Shown: piece by piece, positions 13,565-24,660 of the stretch
Numbering within the stretch: position 1 is the stretch's first letter
Layout of the letters: every line of letters starts with the position of its first letter
From: Melampsora larici-populina 98AG31
Taxonomy: Eukaryota > Basidiomycota > Pucciniomycetes > Pucciniales > Melampsoraceae
Direction of reading: 5' to 3'
Assembly (NCBI RefSeq): GCF_000204055.1
Contig: NW_006768790.1
Location: 265,534-329,533, forward strand
Length of the DNA stretch: 64,000 bases
The notes under the pieces: model-generated
Database searches by the model: none
Seen by the model: only the letters and a program-made list of their open reading frames with translations
What the model was told of the DNA's origin: nothing
Position numbers and translations under genes: made by a program

Positions 13565-13955
13565 TATCCTCAAGATCCAAAAATTATACTATATTTCACT
13601 ATATTTCACTATACTTGGTATAGCATAGTCCAACTATACCATACTTGCACTATACTTGATATAGTAGAGTCCAACTATACCGTACTTGAACTATACTTGA
13701 TATAGTATAGATGAACTATACTCAGATATACTGAACTGTATGTATTGTGCAGTATAGTGGGAAAGTTTTGTGGAAAACATGTGTATGTACATAACACTTT
13801 TCCAGGTATACTTGGTACAAGGATCCTATACTGAGTGTAGTTGAGTAGAGTATATGTAGTTCAACACTATAGCCAGTGTAGTATAGTATGGTTTAAACAA
13901 TACTATACCTAACTATACCTATACCAGTATAGTATAGTTGCACTCTTGCATGTAG
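13565..13955. repeat. Degenerate ACTATAC / GTATAGT repeat block
   Basis: About 390 bp are built from many copies of ACTATAC, its complement GTATAGT and the palindromic join TATAGTATAG, mixed with CTTGATATAG units. The repeats run in both orientations, so the block can fold on itself. It does not encode protein. Confidence 0.75.
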
Positions 13956-14001
13956 TAATATAATGATTATGAAGATTTATTGTTAGTATATTCATCAATT
14001 A

Positions 14002-14127
14002 CGGTACTCAAAGTTGTGTATAGTTGTGTATACTTCTTTGCGTATACTTTTTTTTGGCATCTTTTTCCCCACCAAAAAAAACTATACAAGCAGAACTATA
14101 CACAACCATACACAACTTTGAGTACCG
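14002..14127. mobile_element. Mariner-type MITE, 126 bp, TA-flanked
   Basis: A compact foldback: both ends read CGGTACTCAAAGTTGTGTAT in inverted orientation and the match continues about 30 bp. The element is bounded by TA at 14000-14001 and 14128-14129, the duplication expected of Tc1/mariner insertions. The loop carries a T-run facing an A-run. Confidence 0.8.
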
Positions 14128-15737
14128 TAAATATAGATGATAAAAATATCAAAAAATACTTGCACTGAAGGTTCCACATCAGCAAACAAAATGATTTTTT
14201 TCCATATTTTTTTCCATCTTTGTGGCATCTTATTATTTTTCTATAGTGATACTTCTCTTTTCTGTGCAGAAAATATAAACTTTTTTGTAGTGTTGGAAGA
14301 TGAAGTACCACACTTCAGACTGTCTGGATTATCAAAGTTTACAATGGCGATTCTGTTTCATGATGACAGACTTGAAAACAGAGTTGCACCACAGGAACAG
14401 AAGGGTAAGTGGAGGAGGATATTCACTTGTAAAGTAGTTTTCACAATTATCCAAAGACTTGATTTAATTTTTGAACTATTTGTACAGCAATACTTTCATG
14501 TTGTATGGGTGCATTTCCAGGTCTAGTTGAGGGGTTTGGTGTTAGCTCAAAATGATGGGACCAAAAGCTTACCTATGGTATGTTATTGGAGTGATCCAGT
14601 CCAGCAAGAAAAATGCCATGAAAGTATCCTTGATGCATTTGCTCAAAATCCTGACTTCACATTTTGATGAACAAATTGTTAGCTTGGTATCACCCAGGGA
14701 GAAAATCAAACCCAATCATAGTAGAGATTCAGGGTGAGGCTTCAAGGGAGCATGTGGGTTTCAGACACATGTCATGTTGCTGTGTGATGACAAGAAACAG
14801 TTTCAATCCAAGCCATACATATCTCACAGTTTCCAAGCTGGTCATGATGCATGCACCAAAGTCAAAAAGTGTTGATAAGGTGGAATTTCATGAAAGTTGA
14901 ATTTCCAGTTAAACCCCAACTTCAATAGGCAAATACAACAATCCAAGGAAAAATATTACAAATGATACCTCAACAAATTCTTGGATCTCAACCCAAAATT
15001 TCAAACAACTGTCCTTTGCATTGATCCAAATAAACCACAAAAATATAGGTCTTTCACACATATTTTCATGTATTTTATGATTATTGGGTTGGAACAAATA
15101 TAGCAATGTTATTGGGCTGTTTTCATTTCACTAATTATATCCACAAAATCTGATCATATCTTTGAAAGTGAAAGTAAGAGAGGATAGGTGAATTCAACTG
15201 TGTTGACAAAGCAAAATCAAGAAAGTAGCTAAAATAAACATTGTGACCAGATTCTATGATGAGAACTGGTGGCTGAATATTCTCAATAAAGTGGAAGAAC
15301 AATCCTTGATTTGAGCAAGGCAGTGTGAGTTATCATACTTTTCCTTTTGGGGAACATTTCCATGATCTTGGGATGCCTGATCCAATTCAATTCAAGTTTT
15401 TATATACAGCTATGATCTATTCCATTGTATGATGGAAATTCAGAAAGTTTCACAATTGAATTTTTATTTTTATTTTTTCTCAAACTCCAACCAATGTAAT
15501 GGTTGTCTGGATCAGGCTTGCTATATGGGCCACCCCTTTTTGTTCCATGGCTTATCAAATTGTGTACATATGTGCACTGGAATTGATCTTAATAAAGCAC
15601 ACAATTGTTAATTATGGCCAGCCAAACCATCCATCATCTTTGTCTACTTGTGTGTGGGGCATCACCGGTGCCAGAGCGCTAAGGAAAGGTACTGAGAGGA
15701 GGAATTAGAGGAATTACATATGTCAATGAGTTGTCAC
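14128..15737. other. Intergenic sequence, no gene recognised
   Basis: A plus-strand frame at 14137-14526 continues out of the MITE and is followed by a GTAAGT, but neither its family nor a gene structure could be recognised. The rest is AT-rich without features. Confidence 0.4.
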
Positions 15738-16992
15738 CCTTTTTAAATGGCGATTGATGAAGGACGCCGAGTTGAAAAGAGAAGTTACGCCGGTTTTTGT
15801 TAGCTTGGATTAATCAGGAAGCTATACAGTTCGGAAAAACCTGAGGAGCCTTGAGGACCTGTAAGGTGCTCCAAAGGCTTCAGAAACATTCTGAAGCCAG
15901 TTTTGGGGATAGTCGGTGTCATCCCTTTTGGATTATTTTGAAGCTCTGACACCAGCCTCTTGGAAATTTGACACCGTAAAGAAAAGATTGCAAGGTTACT
16001 GCTTTTGTTGGCTTTTGTTCACGCCAATGGCACAGTGGCCTCTGATTACCGAACAGCCAGGACAGCAAGTATATGTATCACTCCTCAATCTGATTCTTGT
16101 CGCTGATTTTGAACCGTATTTACGGAGGAAAAGGCTTAGAGACCATCTATCAAACACTTCATTCACATTTCTTGCACCCACAAGCTCTAAACCAACTTAA
16201 ACACCTGACTCTCAGTCCTGAAAGCTGGGTCCGTACAGTTTTGATTCCCGAGGTGTCTTTACGGATGATCACGGACAATCTCAAGGTATTCATTTTGGAT
16301 CCTCAAGTTAAAGATACGCTCGAGAGATCTCAAGCATATGGGATGGCTATGTATGTTCCCAGCTGACGAGGACAACTTTTGAGATTGCACCATATTGAAC
16401 GGTTCGATATGAAATCATGAGTGTCCTTATTGAAGGTCTTCCGCTGAAAGCACTTACCGAGGCTGATACGATGTATATAGGTGAAATGCAAAATGATCAT
16501 GAATATACTAATAATGAATCCAAATTTAAGCAGTCTCTACTTGTCTTTTCTACTTGCCCTTTCTACTTGCCCTTTCTGCTGCTTTTTTTCTGCTTTGCGG
16601 GTGAGCTTGAACTTTTGGATGATTGATTCTCGCGCAAAAGTGTCATACTCTCAATGACACTGTGCGTGAACATACGCAAGGAATGCAACCATTGGTGGGC
16701 TCTTGTTGCATGCAAACAAGCCAAAAAATCTACAAGGGTATTGCCGCAATACTTGAAGTCAGCGTCTCACATGGGAAGTCGGTGTCAAGCTTTAAGATCC
16801 ACAAGGAATGACACCAACTTATACACACCCAAAAACCGGCTTCAGAATGTTTCTGAAGCCTTTCGAGCACTTTACAGGTTTCTCAGGTTTTGTCGAGCTT
16901 TATGTATAACTTCTTGATTAATCCCAGCTAGTAAAAACCGGCGTCAAACCAGTTTTCATGTCGGCGTGGTTTATCAATCACCTTTTAAATAT
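15738..16992. mobile_element. Long-TIR element (about 250-bp arms) carrying a gene fragment
   Basis: Sequence at about 15738-15935 and about 16780-16992 is inversely repeated with moderate divergence. Shared blocks include GGCTTCAGAAACATTCTGAA, ACGCCGGTTTTT and a TTAATCA-containing segment. The arms enclose about 850 bp that holds a broken RTC4-like reading frame. Long arms plus captured host coding sequence resemble a Pack-MULE, but no target duplication survives, so that class is inference. Confidence 0.7.
15916..16362 (+). pseudogene. RTC4-like C-terminal domain, frameshifted fragment
   Basis: Two overlapping plus-strand frames together read as one domain. The first gives ...VSLLNLILVADFEPYLRRK. 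After a shift near 16125 the second gives ETIYQTLHSHF, then a helix-rich stretch ending VLIPEVSLRMITDNL, then LERSQAYGMAMYVP and a stop at about 16364. The pattern (V)L(V/I)PE...LRLI..D, then a Ser-x-x-(F/Y)-G near the end, matches my recollection of the Restriction of Telomere Capping 4 C-terminal domain. The fragment lies wholly inside the long-TIR element, so it is probably a captured and decayed host segment. The family call is moderately sure. Confidence 0.5.
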
Positions 16993-17031
16993 GGTCAGCG
17001 AATCTAGATTGTCTACTTCAGTGGTCGGGAC

Positions 17032-18482
17032 CAAACTTAACAAAGTCCCTCGCCAAAGGCCCGAGCCCCAGCGAGGGACTTACCGCTAATAATGGATTTC
17101 TTGCGTGAGAAGTAGCCTGTATTGGCTCAGAAATCTCTACATCAGTTTACTTTCTTTATCCCTCAAGAAACCACATCTGGTGCAAAAGAAAAAGATAATG
17201 GTAAGGTCTCATTACATATGCTCCAATTTCAACCTCCTTTGTAACTTGCCGGAAACTTACACTTATGAGTGATTGAAGATCAATCAATTTGACCTTTTTC
17301 TAAGAAATACAGCCTCCGAGCGGGCTCGCCAGTCAGGAAAAGTAAAAAAGACTCATTCTTTATCATCCAACAGCAGGTGTTCCAGACAATATACAGCAAA
17401 GCTTGCAATTGTAACACATGTAGTGGTTATTTTTTGTCTCACTTTTATTTTGCTTCGAGCCTGGTTTATTTATAAACAAAACGAGGATTTTGAAGTAGTG
17501 TTTTTTGAGCCGATACAGGCTACTTCTCACGCAAGAATTTCGTTTTTAGTGGTAAGAGCATCCACAGCCGTGCCGTAAATCTGTGACGTACAGATATTTG
17601 AGGTAGTTTTATGCACAGCCATCTACCTCAAACACTGACTTAGCTTAGGCATTTCTCTACGTGCAAGCCAAAATAGGCCAAATATGTTCTATTTCGGCTC
17701 GCACCTCAAATCCTTCTGTACCTTGCTTCTCCCATGATCTCAAACTATCTCAAACCACAGTGCCACTTTTCCTACAACTACAGTTTCTTTTTCAATTGGC
17801 ATAAGCATCAGATTCAATTGTTTGCTTGCACGACCGCGTCTTCTGGTTCAACTGCGTTTTTTTTTGCTCAATCACACCTTTTTCGACCATGTGTTGACTA
17901 TCAAAATTCCCATCTTGTCATCATCAACTCAAAACTAACGGAAATTGGGACAGAGTGAACAGTCTTGTGTCAAGACTTCAATTTTGTTCTTGTGAATTCA
18001 AGAAAGGATTGAGAACAAATGAAATCGGAACGATCATGTTATTCAAAAGGCATGAAACCGAATCGATTTAGCTATTTTCAAGATTATCATATTCTGTTCA
18101 ATCCCAAAATAATGTGCACTTGAAAGAGCCAAGAAGATTGAGAACAATCACTGTTGAAATGTTCAATAGAACACTTGATCACACTTTTTGAAAGGTTGAA
18201 AGGCTTATGTTGAATCAATCATTTCTGATTGATCTCGATCATTCCCAAGCAATGAAAACTGCAGTCTTTCTCACTCATAGCATATGAGAAAATCATGCTA
18301 GATTATGCTACTAACGGTACTGTAGGGAATTACGGCTGTGGAAGGGGTTTTTTTTATACCTCAAACAGTGCCCTAACCGATCTGTGCGAGCCTCCGTACG
18401 GCACGAATTTATGGCACGGCTGGGGATGCTCTAAGTCCCTCGCTGGGGCTCGGGCCTTCGGCGAGGGACTTTGTTAAGTTTG
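17032..18482. mobile_element. Mutator-like element with exact 9-bp target duplication
   Basis: GGTCGGGAC lies directly before (17023-17031) and directly after (18483-18491) the element. The ends are inverted repeats of about 48 bp opening CAAACTTAACAAAGTCCCTC. Each end also contains an internal imperfect palindrome (AAGTCCCTCGC...GCGAGGGACTT), so the termini can form hairpins. A 9-bp duplication is characteristic of the Mutator superfamily. There is no transposase inside. More than half of the interior is an independent MITE (17556-18431). Confidence 0.85.
17556..18431. mobile_element. Tourist-like (PIF/Harbinger) MITE, copy A, 876 bp
   Basis: The ends are inverted repeats of GAGCATCCMCAGCCGTGCCG and it is flanked by TAA at 17553-17555 and 18432-18434. 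The same terminal sequence bounds two copies at 43230-43615 and 43632-44019. All three share an internal palindromic core around GCCAAAATAGGCCAAATATG. Copy A is about 490 bp longer than the others because of extra unrelated sequence after the core. It is inserted exactly at the inner edge of the right terminal repeat of the surrounding Mutator-like element. Confidence 0.85.
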
Positions 18483-18691
18483 GGTCGGGACGCTGGATTC
18501 GACATCTCTCTGTGACTTCGATGTCACAAGAGTGACAGGTTCGATTCAAAACCTAACAACCAGGCCAGCGGGCTGGAAACCAGCGATATCATCAGCTTAG
18601 GTCTATTTATGCTTCGCGAGGCCACCAATTCGTGTATGGACTAACTTAGAGTGAATCGAGACACCTCCCAACCTCGCATCAAGATCCCATC
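18483..18691. promoter_or_regulatory. Short 5' region of the eS25 gene
   Basis: Only about 200 bp separate the Mutator-like insertion from the eS25 start codon, so the promoter must lie here or within the element. No convincing TATA box is visible, which is usual for ribosomal protein genes. Confidence 0.35.
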
Positions 18692-19254
18692 ATGGTCCGT
18701 CTTCGCAAGATCCTCTATAGATTACACTCCTGTCGACGAAAGAGCCATGCTGACGGTGACGCAATTTGAACTTTACTTCCGTTTTACTTGAATCACTCCA
18801 GGCCAAAGCCGCAGCAGCCGCCTCCTCAAGCCACCGAGCACAGAAGAAGAAGAAATGGTCAAAGGGAAAAGTGAAAGACAAAGCAAACAACGCTGTTGTT
18901 GTCGACAAACCTACTTTTGACAAGATTTTCAAGGAGGTTCCTACCTACAAAATGATCTCACAATCCGTCTTGATCGACCGAATGAAAATTAACGGCAGTC
19001 TTGCTCGAGTGGCCATTCAACATTTGGAACGAGAGGTTGGTTTCAATTACTTGATGTGCACTTGTCACTTGACTGATCAAATCCTGCCTCTATTAGGGTC
19101 TCATCAAACGTATCGTTCACCACCGTGGTCAACTCGTCTACAGTAAGGAACATCGTCAAGTAGTCAACCAGAATCACAAGCTGATGAGATTCATTGGGCT
19201 TGCCCGCTCCCTTGATTTCTTTTCATAGCACGAGCAACTGCCGGTGCCGAGTAA
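18692..19254 (+). CDS. rps25: 40S ribosomal protein eS25
   Basis: Four exons splice to 102 codons plus stop: 18692-18694, 18802-19035, 19097-19142 and 19229-19254 (309 nt, divisible by three). The product begins [15 protein letters not shown], then the eS25 core [65 protein letters not shown], and ends TRATAGAE. eS25 sits in the head of the small ribosomal subunit near the tRNA sites. The first exon is only the ATG, joined to the second across an intron with a weak GTCCGT donor; this start is inferred because it yields the family-typical Met-Ala opening. Introns 2 and 3 use GTTGGT and GTAAGG donors and TAG acceptors. Length is normal for the family. No disabling change is seen. Confidence 0.93.
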
Positions 19255-19874
19255 ACGCTTCATCGTACATCACTCGACCCTTGCACCCTTGCCAGTTCGC
19301 TCAACCTTCGAAACCAAGCTCGTTTCAATGATGCCCATCCGACCACTCGATCTATCCTCTCATCTTCAGATCTTGTGGCCGCCTGCTCCTCATGACTGCT
19401 GTTCACTGTCTTCCACACCTCTCTTCGCTTGTTAGGCCTGGAGTTGCGCCCTTTGTGACCTCATCTCCTGTGTTTGTTATGCTAGTCGACTATTCATACA
19501 CCTTTATGTCAAGTATATGCAGTATTGTCTGTGATACCTCGTCACCCATGAACATGACCTCAACTTGCTGGGGTTAGCCTACAAGATACCAGAGCGAGTT
19601 TTACCGCAGGACCAATGGTGTTTACCGACCCTCATTAGCAGTGACCTCCACTGTCTCAGAATTTGTAGAACGGCATAAGCTCGCCCCCATGTACAGAAAA
19701 GAGTGAAGTCGGATCAATACGGTCTGATCATGGCGTGCTTATCACGTGCATCGAGGCCGTGATTGACACCCACGCGGGCCCACCACACATTGTGCTACAA
19801 TTTGATGTGCAGAACTTCTTACCCAAGTTTGAGCTTACCCAAGCCCCGGATCTGATATGGCCATGTCTGCTCTG
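19255..19874. other. 3' flank of eS25, no further gene
   Basis: Pyrimidine- and C-rich sequence after the stop codon probably includes the 3' untranslated region. Short open frames here show no family features. Confidence 0.4.
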
Positions 19875-20375
19875 GGAGGGGGGCTTGGGGCTTCTGGGCT
19901 TATACCCCAACCTTGGCCTGAGACCAGCAGGATTTCCATATGATTTTGCTTATGATGTCTTTTTGAGGGCTCTAATCATTGTGCAACCTCACAAAATGTT
20001 GAACAGAGCTTCCCATAAGCCTTGTACACAAGCTTGTGCCACTTTTAGCATCACTTTACTTGAGCCAAGTGACACAGTCAAGGTGTTGGGTTCTTGTAGA
20101 TCCGGGTCTTACTCAGTGTGTGGGCCTACACGTGCGCTAAACCCGTTAAAATTGCTTGATACTTGAATCATATTTCCTCACAACCTAGGAAAGTGACAGG
20201 CTAAAGATAGTACAAGGAGAAGCAGAAGAGCTTGACGAAGTCCTGCTGAATTGATTGCAAGGTTTTGCAACGTGCAGAGCCCTCAAAGAGGGATTTCAAA
20301 CACAGTGCTTGTAATTCTTGCTGGTCTCAGGCCAAAGTCAGGGTATATGCCCCAAGCCCCTCTTTGAGAGTGGAT
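19875..20375. mobile_element. About 500-bp MITE-like element with about 120-bp inverted arms
   Basis: The segment near 19875-19998 is inversely repeated near 20250-20375. Shared blocks include GGCTTGGGGC, TTGGCCTGAGACCAGCA and TTTGAGGGCTCT. The interior does not code. No target duplication was identified, so the ends are approximate. Open frames overlapping the arms are by-products of the repeat. Confidence 0.65.
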
Positions 20376-21963
20376 GTGGTTGTGTCTGAAGAGTGGCTTA
20401 GTTATGCTTACCCCAAGTTGAATGTAATTCTGGAGACCAATACAAACTTGATATACACAAATCAAAACATTTTATATAACTACAAGTTTGAGATATCTGC
20501 AAACACCAGTGAGAAAATTTAGCAAAGATGGTATGATCAATTTACCATGGAGGAGGTAAGGCAGCTTTAGCAGTGCTACAACTTCAAGGTCATAAAGAAA
20601 AGAATGACTGGGGGACTTCCTCGTACCTTTTGGTGGTATCCTCTGGTATTGAAAGAGAGATAAGCTTCAAAAATAAATATGGTGCTTCAGCCAATGTAGA
20701 GTTTGGTGATACCACAATATTTATCATTGGTGTAAGTTGACCAAGCTACAATAGCAGTTGCCATGTAAAAGCTGTAGGTTTTTGCCTAAATCTTTGGATC
20801 TTTGATATTCTACAGCATGTTGGTGTTGGCTCAGGTGGTGTGTAGGTAGCTGGGTCTCAGTCTGCACCATGCATACCCAACTACCTGTTCTACACTGAGG
20901 CAACAAAGGGGTTGCCTCACTTGTACCATGGCTGTATCATGCTTCCTCTTGCAAAGCTTGCACTCTTACTGCTTGAAGGCTCAGAAACACCTTTGCAACA
21001 CATCTTGGATTGTAATATTTGTGTCAAGTCTCTTCACCATGTCTTTTCTGGATGTACACCCACTTCTTGGAGATTGATACATACACAAGTTCACATAACA
21101 CCTGTGGCTGGCTTAATACTATTGGTTTTTGGTGTTGTTATTGGGAGACAAGTATTTCACTTCCATCAGATTGTGCTTGCTCAACATAAGGAATATCAGA
21201 TTCCCGATCCTAATGACAAGAACCAAATCAGTGGAAGCTGACTTTATGGTGATGACGGGCTATCTTGACGAACAAGGTTGAAGATGCATGTTTGATTGGA
21301 TTACCAAGAAGAAACAAGAACAAAAAATAGCAACGATATCACAATCAGGACGACAGGAACAAAATCAGCTGGAGCGCTATTGTAGGCAGCAGAGGCCACA
21401 GGGGGATATGGGATAAGGGGCTGTTTAGTAAAGTCAACTATAGGTCATTTTGGGATACTATTCTAGATTAGGTAAGAGTTTGCGCAACAGCCATTGAGTA
21501 AATATATGAACAAGATGTATGGCTTGGTGGTATTAGATCTTCGCACATGAAATGAAGAAAAAATCAAACATGATGAATAGAGAAACACACATATCCTTTA
21601 ACATAATCAAAACGGATAACATATTACAATGCAAAGAACGTGTACTCGGAATCAAAGAAACTTGGTAATTGTACAAAAGATCGGCGGAAATTTTCAAGGC
21701 CAGGGCTGGTCGTCAACTACATGGCCAATGGAAGAAGACAACGTGCGTTTATCACCTTATGATGAATAAGAAGGCTTTGTGACCTTTGGACTGCGTCAGT
21801 CTCGCAACGGAACCGAAAAAAGTAGGCTTTCTGGTTGCGTCAATGAACTGTTGACATTGAGGCCATACCAGCTATTAGCGAGACAGACAGAATCGTTATA
21901 TTTACTGCGAGCAGGAAGCTGTATTCAATTGACGTTTAGGGTGAGTCAATCATTGGCTTCACA
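20376..21963. other. Intergenic sequence, no gene supported
   Basis: One plus-strand frame at 20912-21241 (109 codons, rich in Leu and His, with one hydrophobic stretch) has no recognisable family, splice context or promoter. Nothing else stands out before the minus-strand gene that ends at 21964. Confidence 0.4.
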
Positions 21964-23726
21964 TCACATACATCCATGTCTAGTTGGATTACGTACCGGG
22001 ATGGATCCTTCGATTTTTAACCATTTCTCAATGCTTTCCTCACATGTGTGAAAGGCCATGTCATGGTGTCGACCTTCCTGGAGAGTTTTACTTTTGACCA
22101 AGGAAGTCGGGGTCGGCTGAGATTTCCAGATCATTCTAACGTGAATTTTCTGAGCGATTTGTTTTAATTTTTGAGCCACGTTATCTTCAGATTGATAAGC
22201 TTTCAAACGGATAATGTAGTAAGTCGTCTGTTTTTGTGGCATAACCTTCCATGAAAACTGTAGAAGACAGTATCAAGATTTGCTCAGCTCAGACACTCAC
22301 ACTACGTACAAGGATAGCATAGTGACGAACTAAGATTTTGATAGTTGTGGCCCGATCGTTCATCATAACGGAAAGATCGGCTCCCAGCGCTTTAGAACGA
22401 GTTATCCGACATGGAGTTATGGGCATCGATGTCGTGTACGTTTTGCGAGATTTGTCTGGTGAGCTCTGTGAGGTTAGTCCTGGGACTCCCGTGATGTTGA
22501 ACATATATTGCATGGTGCCCTAAAAGCGTTGATATCTTGTCAGCACTTGGCCATGGAGTAGTGTACTATGTCAAAGGAAAACACTCGCCAGATTTGCCCG
22601 CTTGAAGGACGAGTCATTCGTCCCATCGATGTTGGGTTGAAGACAATAGCACTTTACCTGATCAGGCAAAAGGATGGTGGCCAATAGGCGGTATGTGCCT
22701 AGCTGCTCGCCCGCTGCAATATATTGGGACTTGGGTGGATTGCTGAGCGAAAATATCGAGTAGGTAGTTGAACAATTCCTTTCAGTTGAGAAGTTGGCGT
22801 GCCATTTGGGCTTGAAGTGACATATCTGACAAGTCCCGACCAAGCTGAAGAAAAGCGTAGATTGTGACCATGGTAGATGTTTGCCTTGTAATTCAATCCC
22901 TATCTCAATTTTTTCATTGGGCTGCACCCCCCCGTTGATGGAGGCCGGCGCAGTCAGAGCAATGACCTGCTTCGCAGAATTATAAGTCAATGAGTGGGAG
23001 CTAGATGTGTTGTAAGTAGAGTCTGAGGAGATCGAAGTGTTATTATCTAGGATGGAGGATGGTGGCTTAATTTTCTTCGGGATAATTTCTTTACGCTCAG
23101 TTACGACAGACAAGGGGCGAGAAGTACTAAATTTTATGTACTTTGGCAAAGGTAGCGAAGGTGTCGTTTTGGGCGAAAGCTGAGATAGACGAGATGCCAA
23201 AGATGTACTTTGTTTCTGGCCTTCAAAGAAAGCATCTCAAGCATGGTCAGGAAACCTCGGAGTGCATTTGATTTGAGAGCTTGGAGCCAAAGAAAGGGTT
23301 GTGCTCACAAACTAAAAATACTTTAAGGTCATGATGGTCTTGACAATACTGCTCGAATGCGTCCTGTAGTCCAAAGTTCTTCCCGGAAAGGTGATACATA
23401 AAGAGACGGAGAGCCTCAGTCGTATCTAGGGAGCAGAGTTGTATCAATGTAGACTGATTGAAGTGAACAGCGATCTCCGGCGTGTTGATCAGCCGAGTTC
23501 GATGCGTCGCTAACACTTCCTCGAACTTTTCCGGTTCCGTAATATGCTTCTCGAGCCACCAACTCGAGTCCTGCAGTGGTATAGAAGACGTGAAAGACGG
23601 GCTGAATGTACCATAGGGCTCAATCACATTATCGCCTTCAGTAAGTAAAGGCTTCAGCAAGACTTTCATCGTTGAGGTCCACTCTAAACCATCGTCTTTT
23701 TGATAGATAGAAGTATCCTTACACAT
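21964..23726 (-). CDS. Hypothetical four-exon protein, about 520 aa
   Basis: Exons inferred on the minus strand: 23726-23309, 23220-22589, 22519-22301 and 22257-21964. Junctions keep one open frame. Donors are GTGAGC, GCGAGT (a GC-AG intron) and GTGAGT; acceptors are GAAG, TTAG and ACAG. The introns are 88, 69 and 43 nt. The start is uncertain: the frame is open for 19 codons above the ATG at 23726, to a stop, so an upstream exon is possible. The N-terminal third is helical. The middle is Ser/Thr-rich. The C-terminal half has alternating hydrophobic strands (IALTAPASINGG, KIEIGIEL, TTYYIIRLKAYQ) that could form a beta-sandwich of arrestin type, but this is only an impression and no family was recognised. 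Confidence 0.6.
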
Positions 23727-24084
23727 TTTTAACCACCGGTATGTAGGCCTCGGGGATGTCGTGGAATGTGAAAGTATTTTCACTTAATGATGGCGAGGAA
23801 CGGACAAACGTTCTAATTGCTCTCGATAGACCTTTATACATGTATGATTCGAACTTCGCAAACGGGCCGGGCAACACTCTCTAGAGTCTACATCTTATGA
23901 ATTGGCGAACTCCCTCGCCCGTCAACCCTGACGATATCACATTTTCGTCTTCGACTCGCGTCAGCACCAGTGATTCCTGGTGAATCGTGATTCAATCAAA
24001 CTTAACTAAGCCCTTCCCACATGGTTCCGTTTTACCAGGTTTTACCGGGGGAATGTGATTAAGTTTCGGCTTTAAGGGGATTTC
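23727..24084. other. Flank between the four-exon gene and the Mutator-like nest
   Basis: The putative 5' region of the minus-strand gene. It contains AATCAAACTTAACTAAG near 23995, which resembles the Mutator-like terminal sequence, and the left copy of the 9-bp duplication GGGGATTTC at 24076-24084. No gene is seen. Confidence 0.4.
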
Positions 24085-24096
24085 CTAACTTAACTA

Positions 24097-24185
24097 CAGT
24101 AGTTTTCAAAAAGCTTGCCGCTAATTCACCGCCAAATTGCTCGAGTTTTGCGGGCAAGTTTCGGCAAGCTTTTTGAAAACGACTG
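24097..24185. mobile_element. Mariner-type MITE, 89 bp, TA-flanked
   Basis: Inverted ends (CAGT, then A or C, then GTTTTCAAAAAGCTTGCCG) cover more than half the element. TA dinucleotides flank it at 24095-24096 and 24186-24187. It interrupts the left arm of the Mutator-like element; the right arm shows the uninterrupted site (CTTAAGTAAGTCCC), which confirms the insertion and its TA duplication. CAGT at the tip is typical of Tc1/mariner. Confidence 0.9.
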
Positions 24186-24660
24186 TAAGTCCCTCTCGGA
24201 CAAATGAGTAGTCGAGAGAGGGACTTAGACCTTATACCACCTCTTTGGCGTATGAGCCAGAAAAGTTTGGCTGGGCACATTTATAATCCTCCATATCTTT
24301 GTAGCCTGTATACAAATATCTTCTGGACCAAAGAAAGATCCTCTGCGCCTGATCATCCTACACACACACGTCTTTTCAAATCCCTCCCTTGCCGCCAGGA
24401 AAGCCCTTAAAACCAGACTTGAAGAATTGGTATTTGTGTAACATTTCAGCGTGTTTGGTGTGAGCTTTTGACAGGTTGTCAGCTTTTGGCCTGATTTTTG
24501 TATTTTTTGCAAACTTCACACTTGCATTGCTCTGTGGGTTTTGAATCAAGTTCGAAGCAGGCTACTAATAGGTGTGTAGATTAACCAGGCGCAGATGACT
24601 TTTCTTTGGTCCAGAGGACATTTGTTTACAGGAGACGGAGATATGGAGGATTGGAACCGT

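Noticed and set aside
18483..18560. A GGTTCGATTC T-loop-like motif near 18538-18547, suggesting a tRNA gene
   Set aside because: No matching A box, acceptor stem or cloverleaf could be built upstream of it.
19735..20166. 143-codon frame
   Set aside because: Overlaps one arm of an inverted-repeat element and changes character at the arm boundary.
20912..21241. 109-codon frame with a hydrophobic stretch
   Set aside because: No family match, promoter, splice context or homologous partner seen in the window.
23226..23308. Frameshift and stop between the first two frames of the four-exon gene
   Set aside because: An 88-nt intron with a GTGAGC donor and a CCTGAC branch-like motif restores the frame, so no damage is needed.
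24284..24660. A separate short TIR element beside the Gypsy LTR
   Set aside because: Its inverted repeats continue the arms of the Mutator-like element once the Gypsy insertion is removed.
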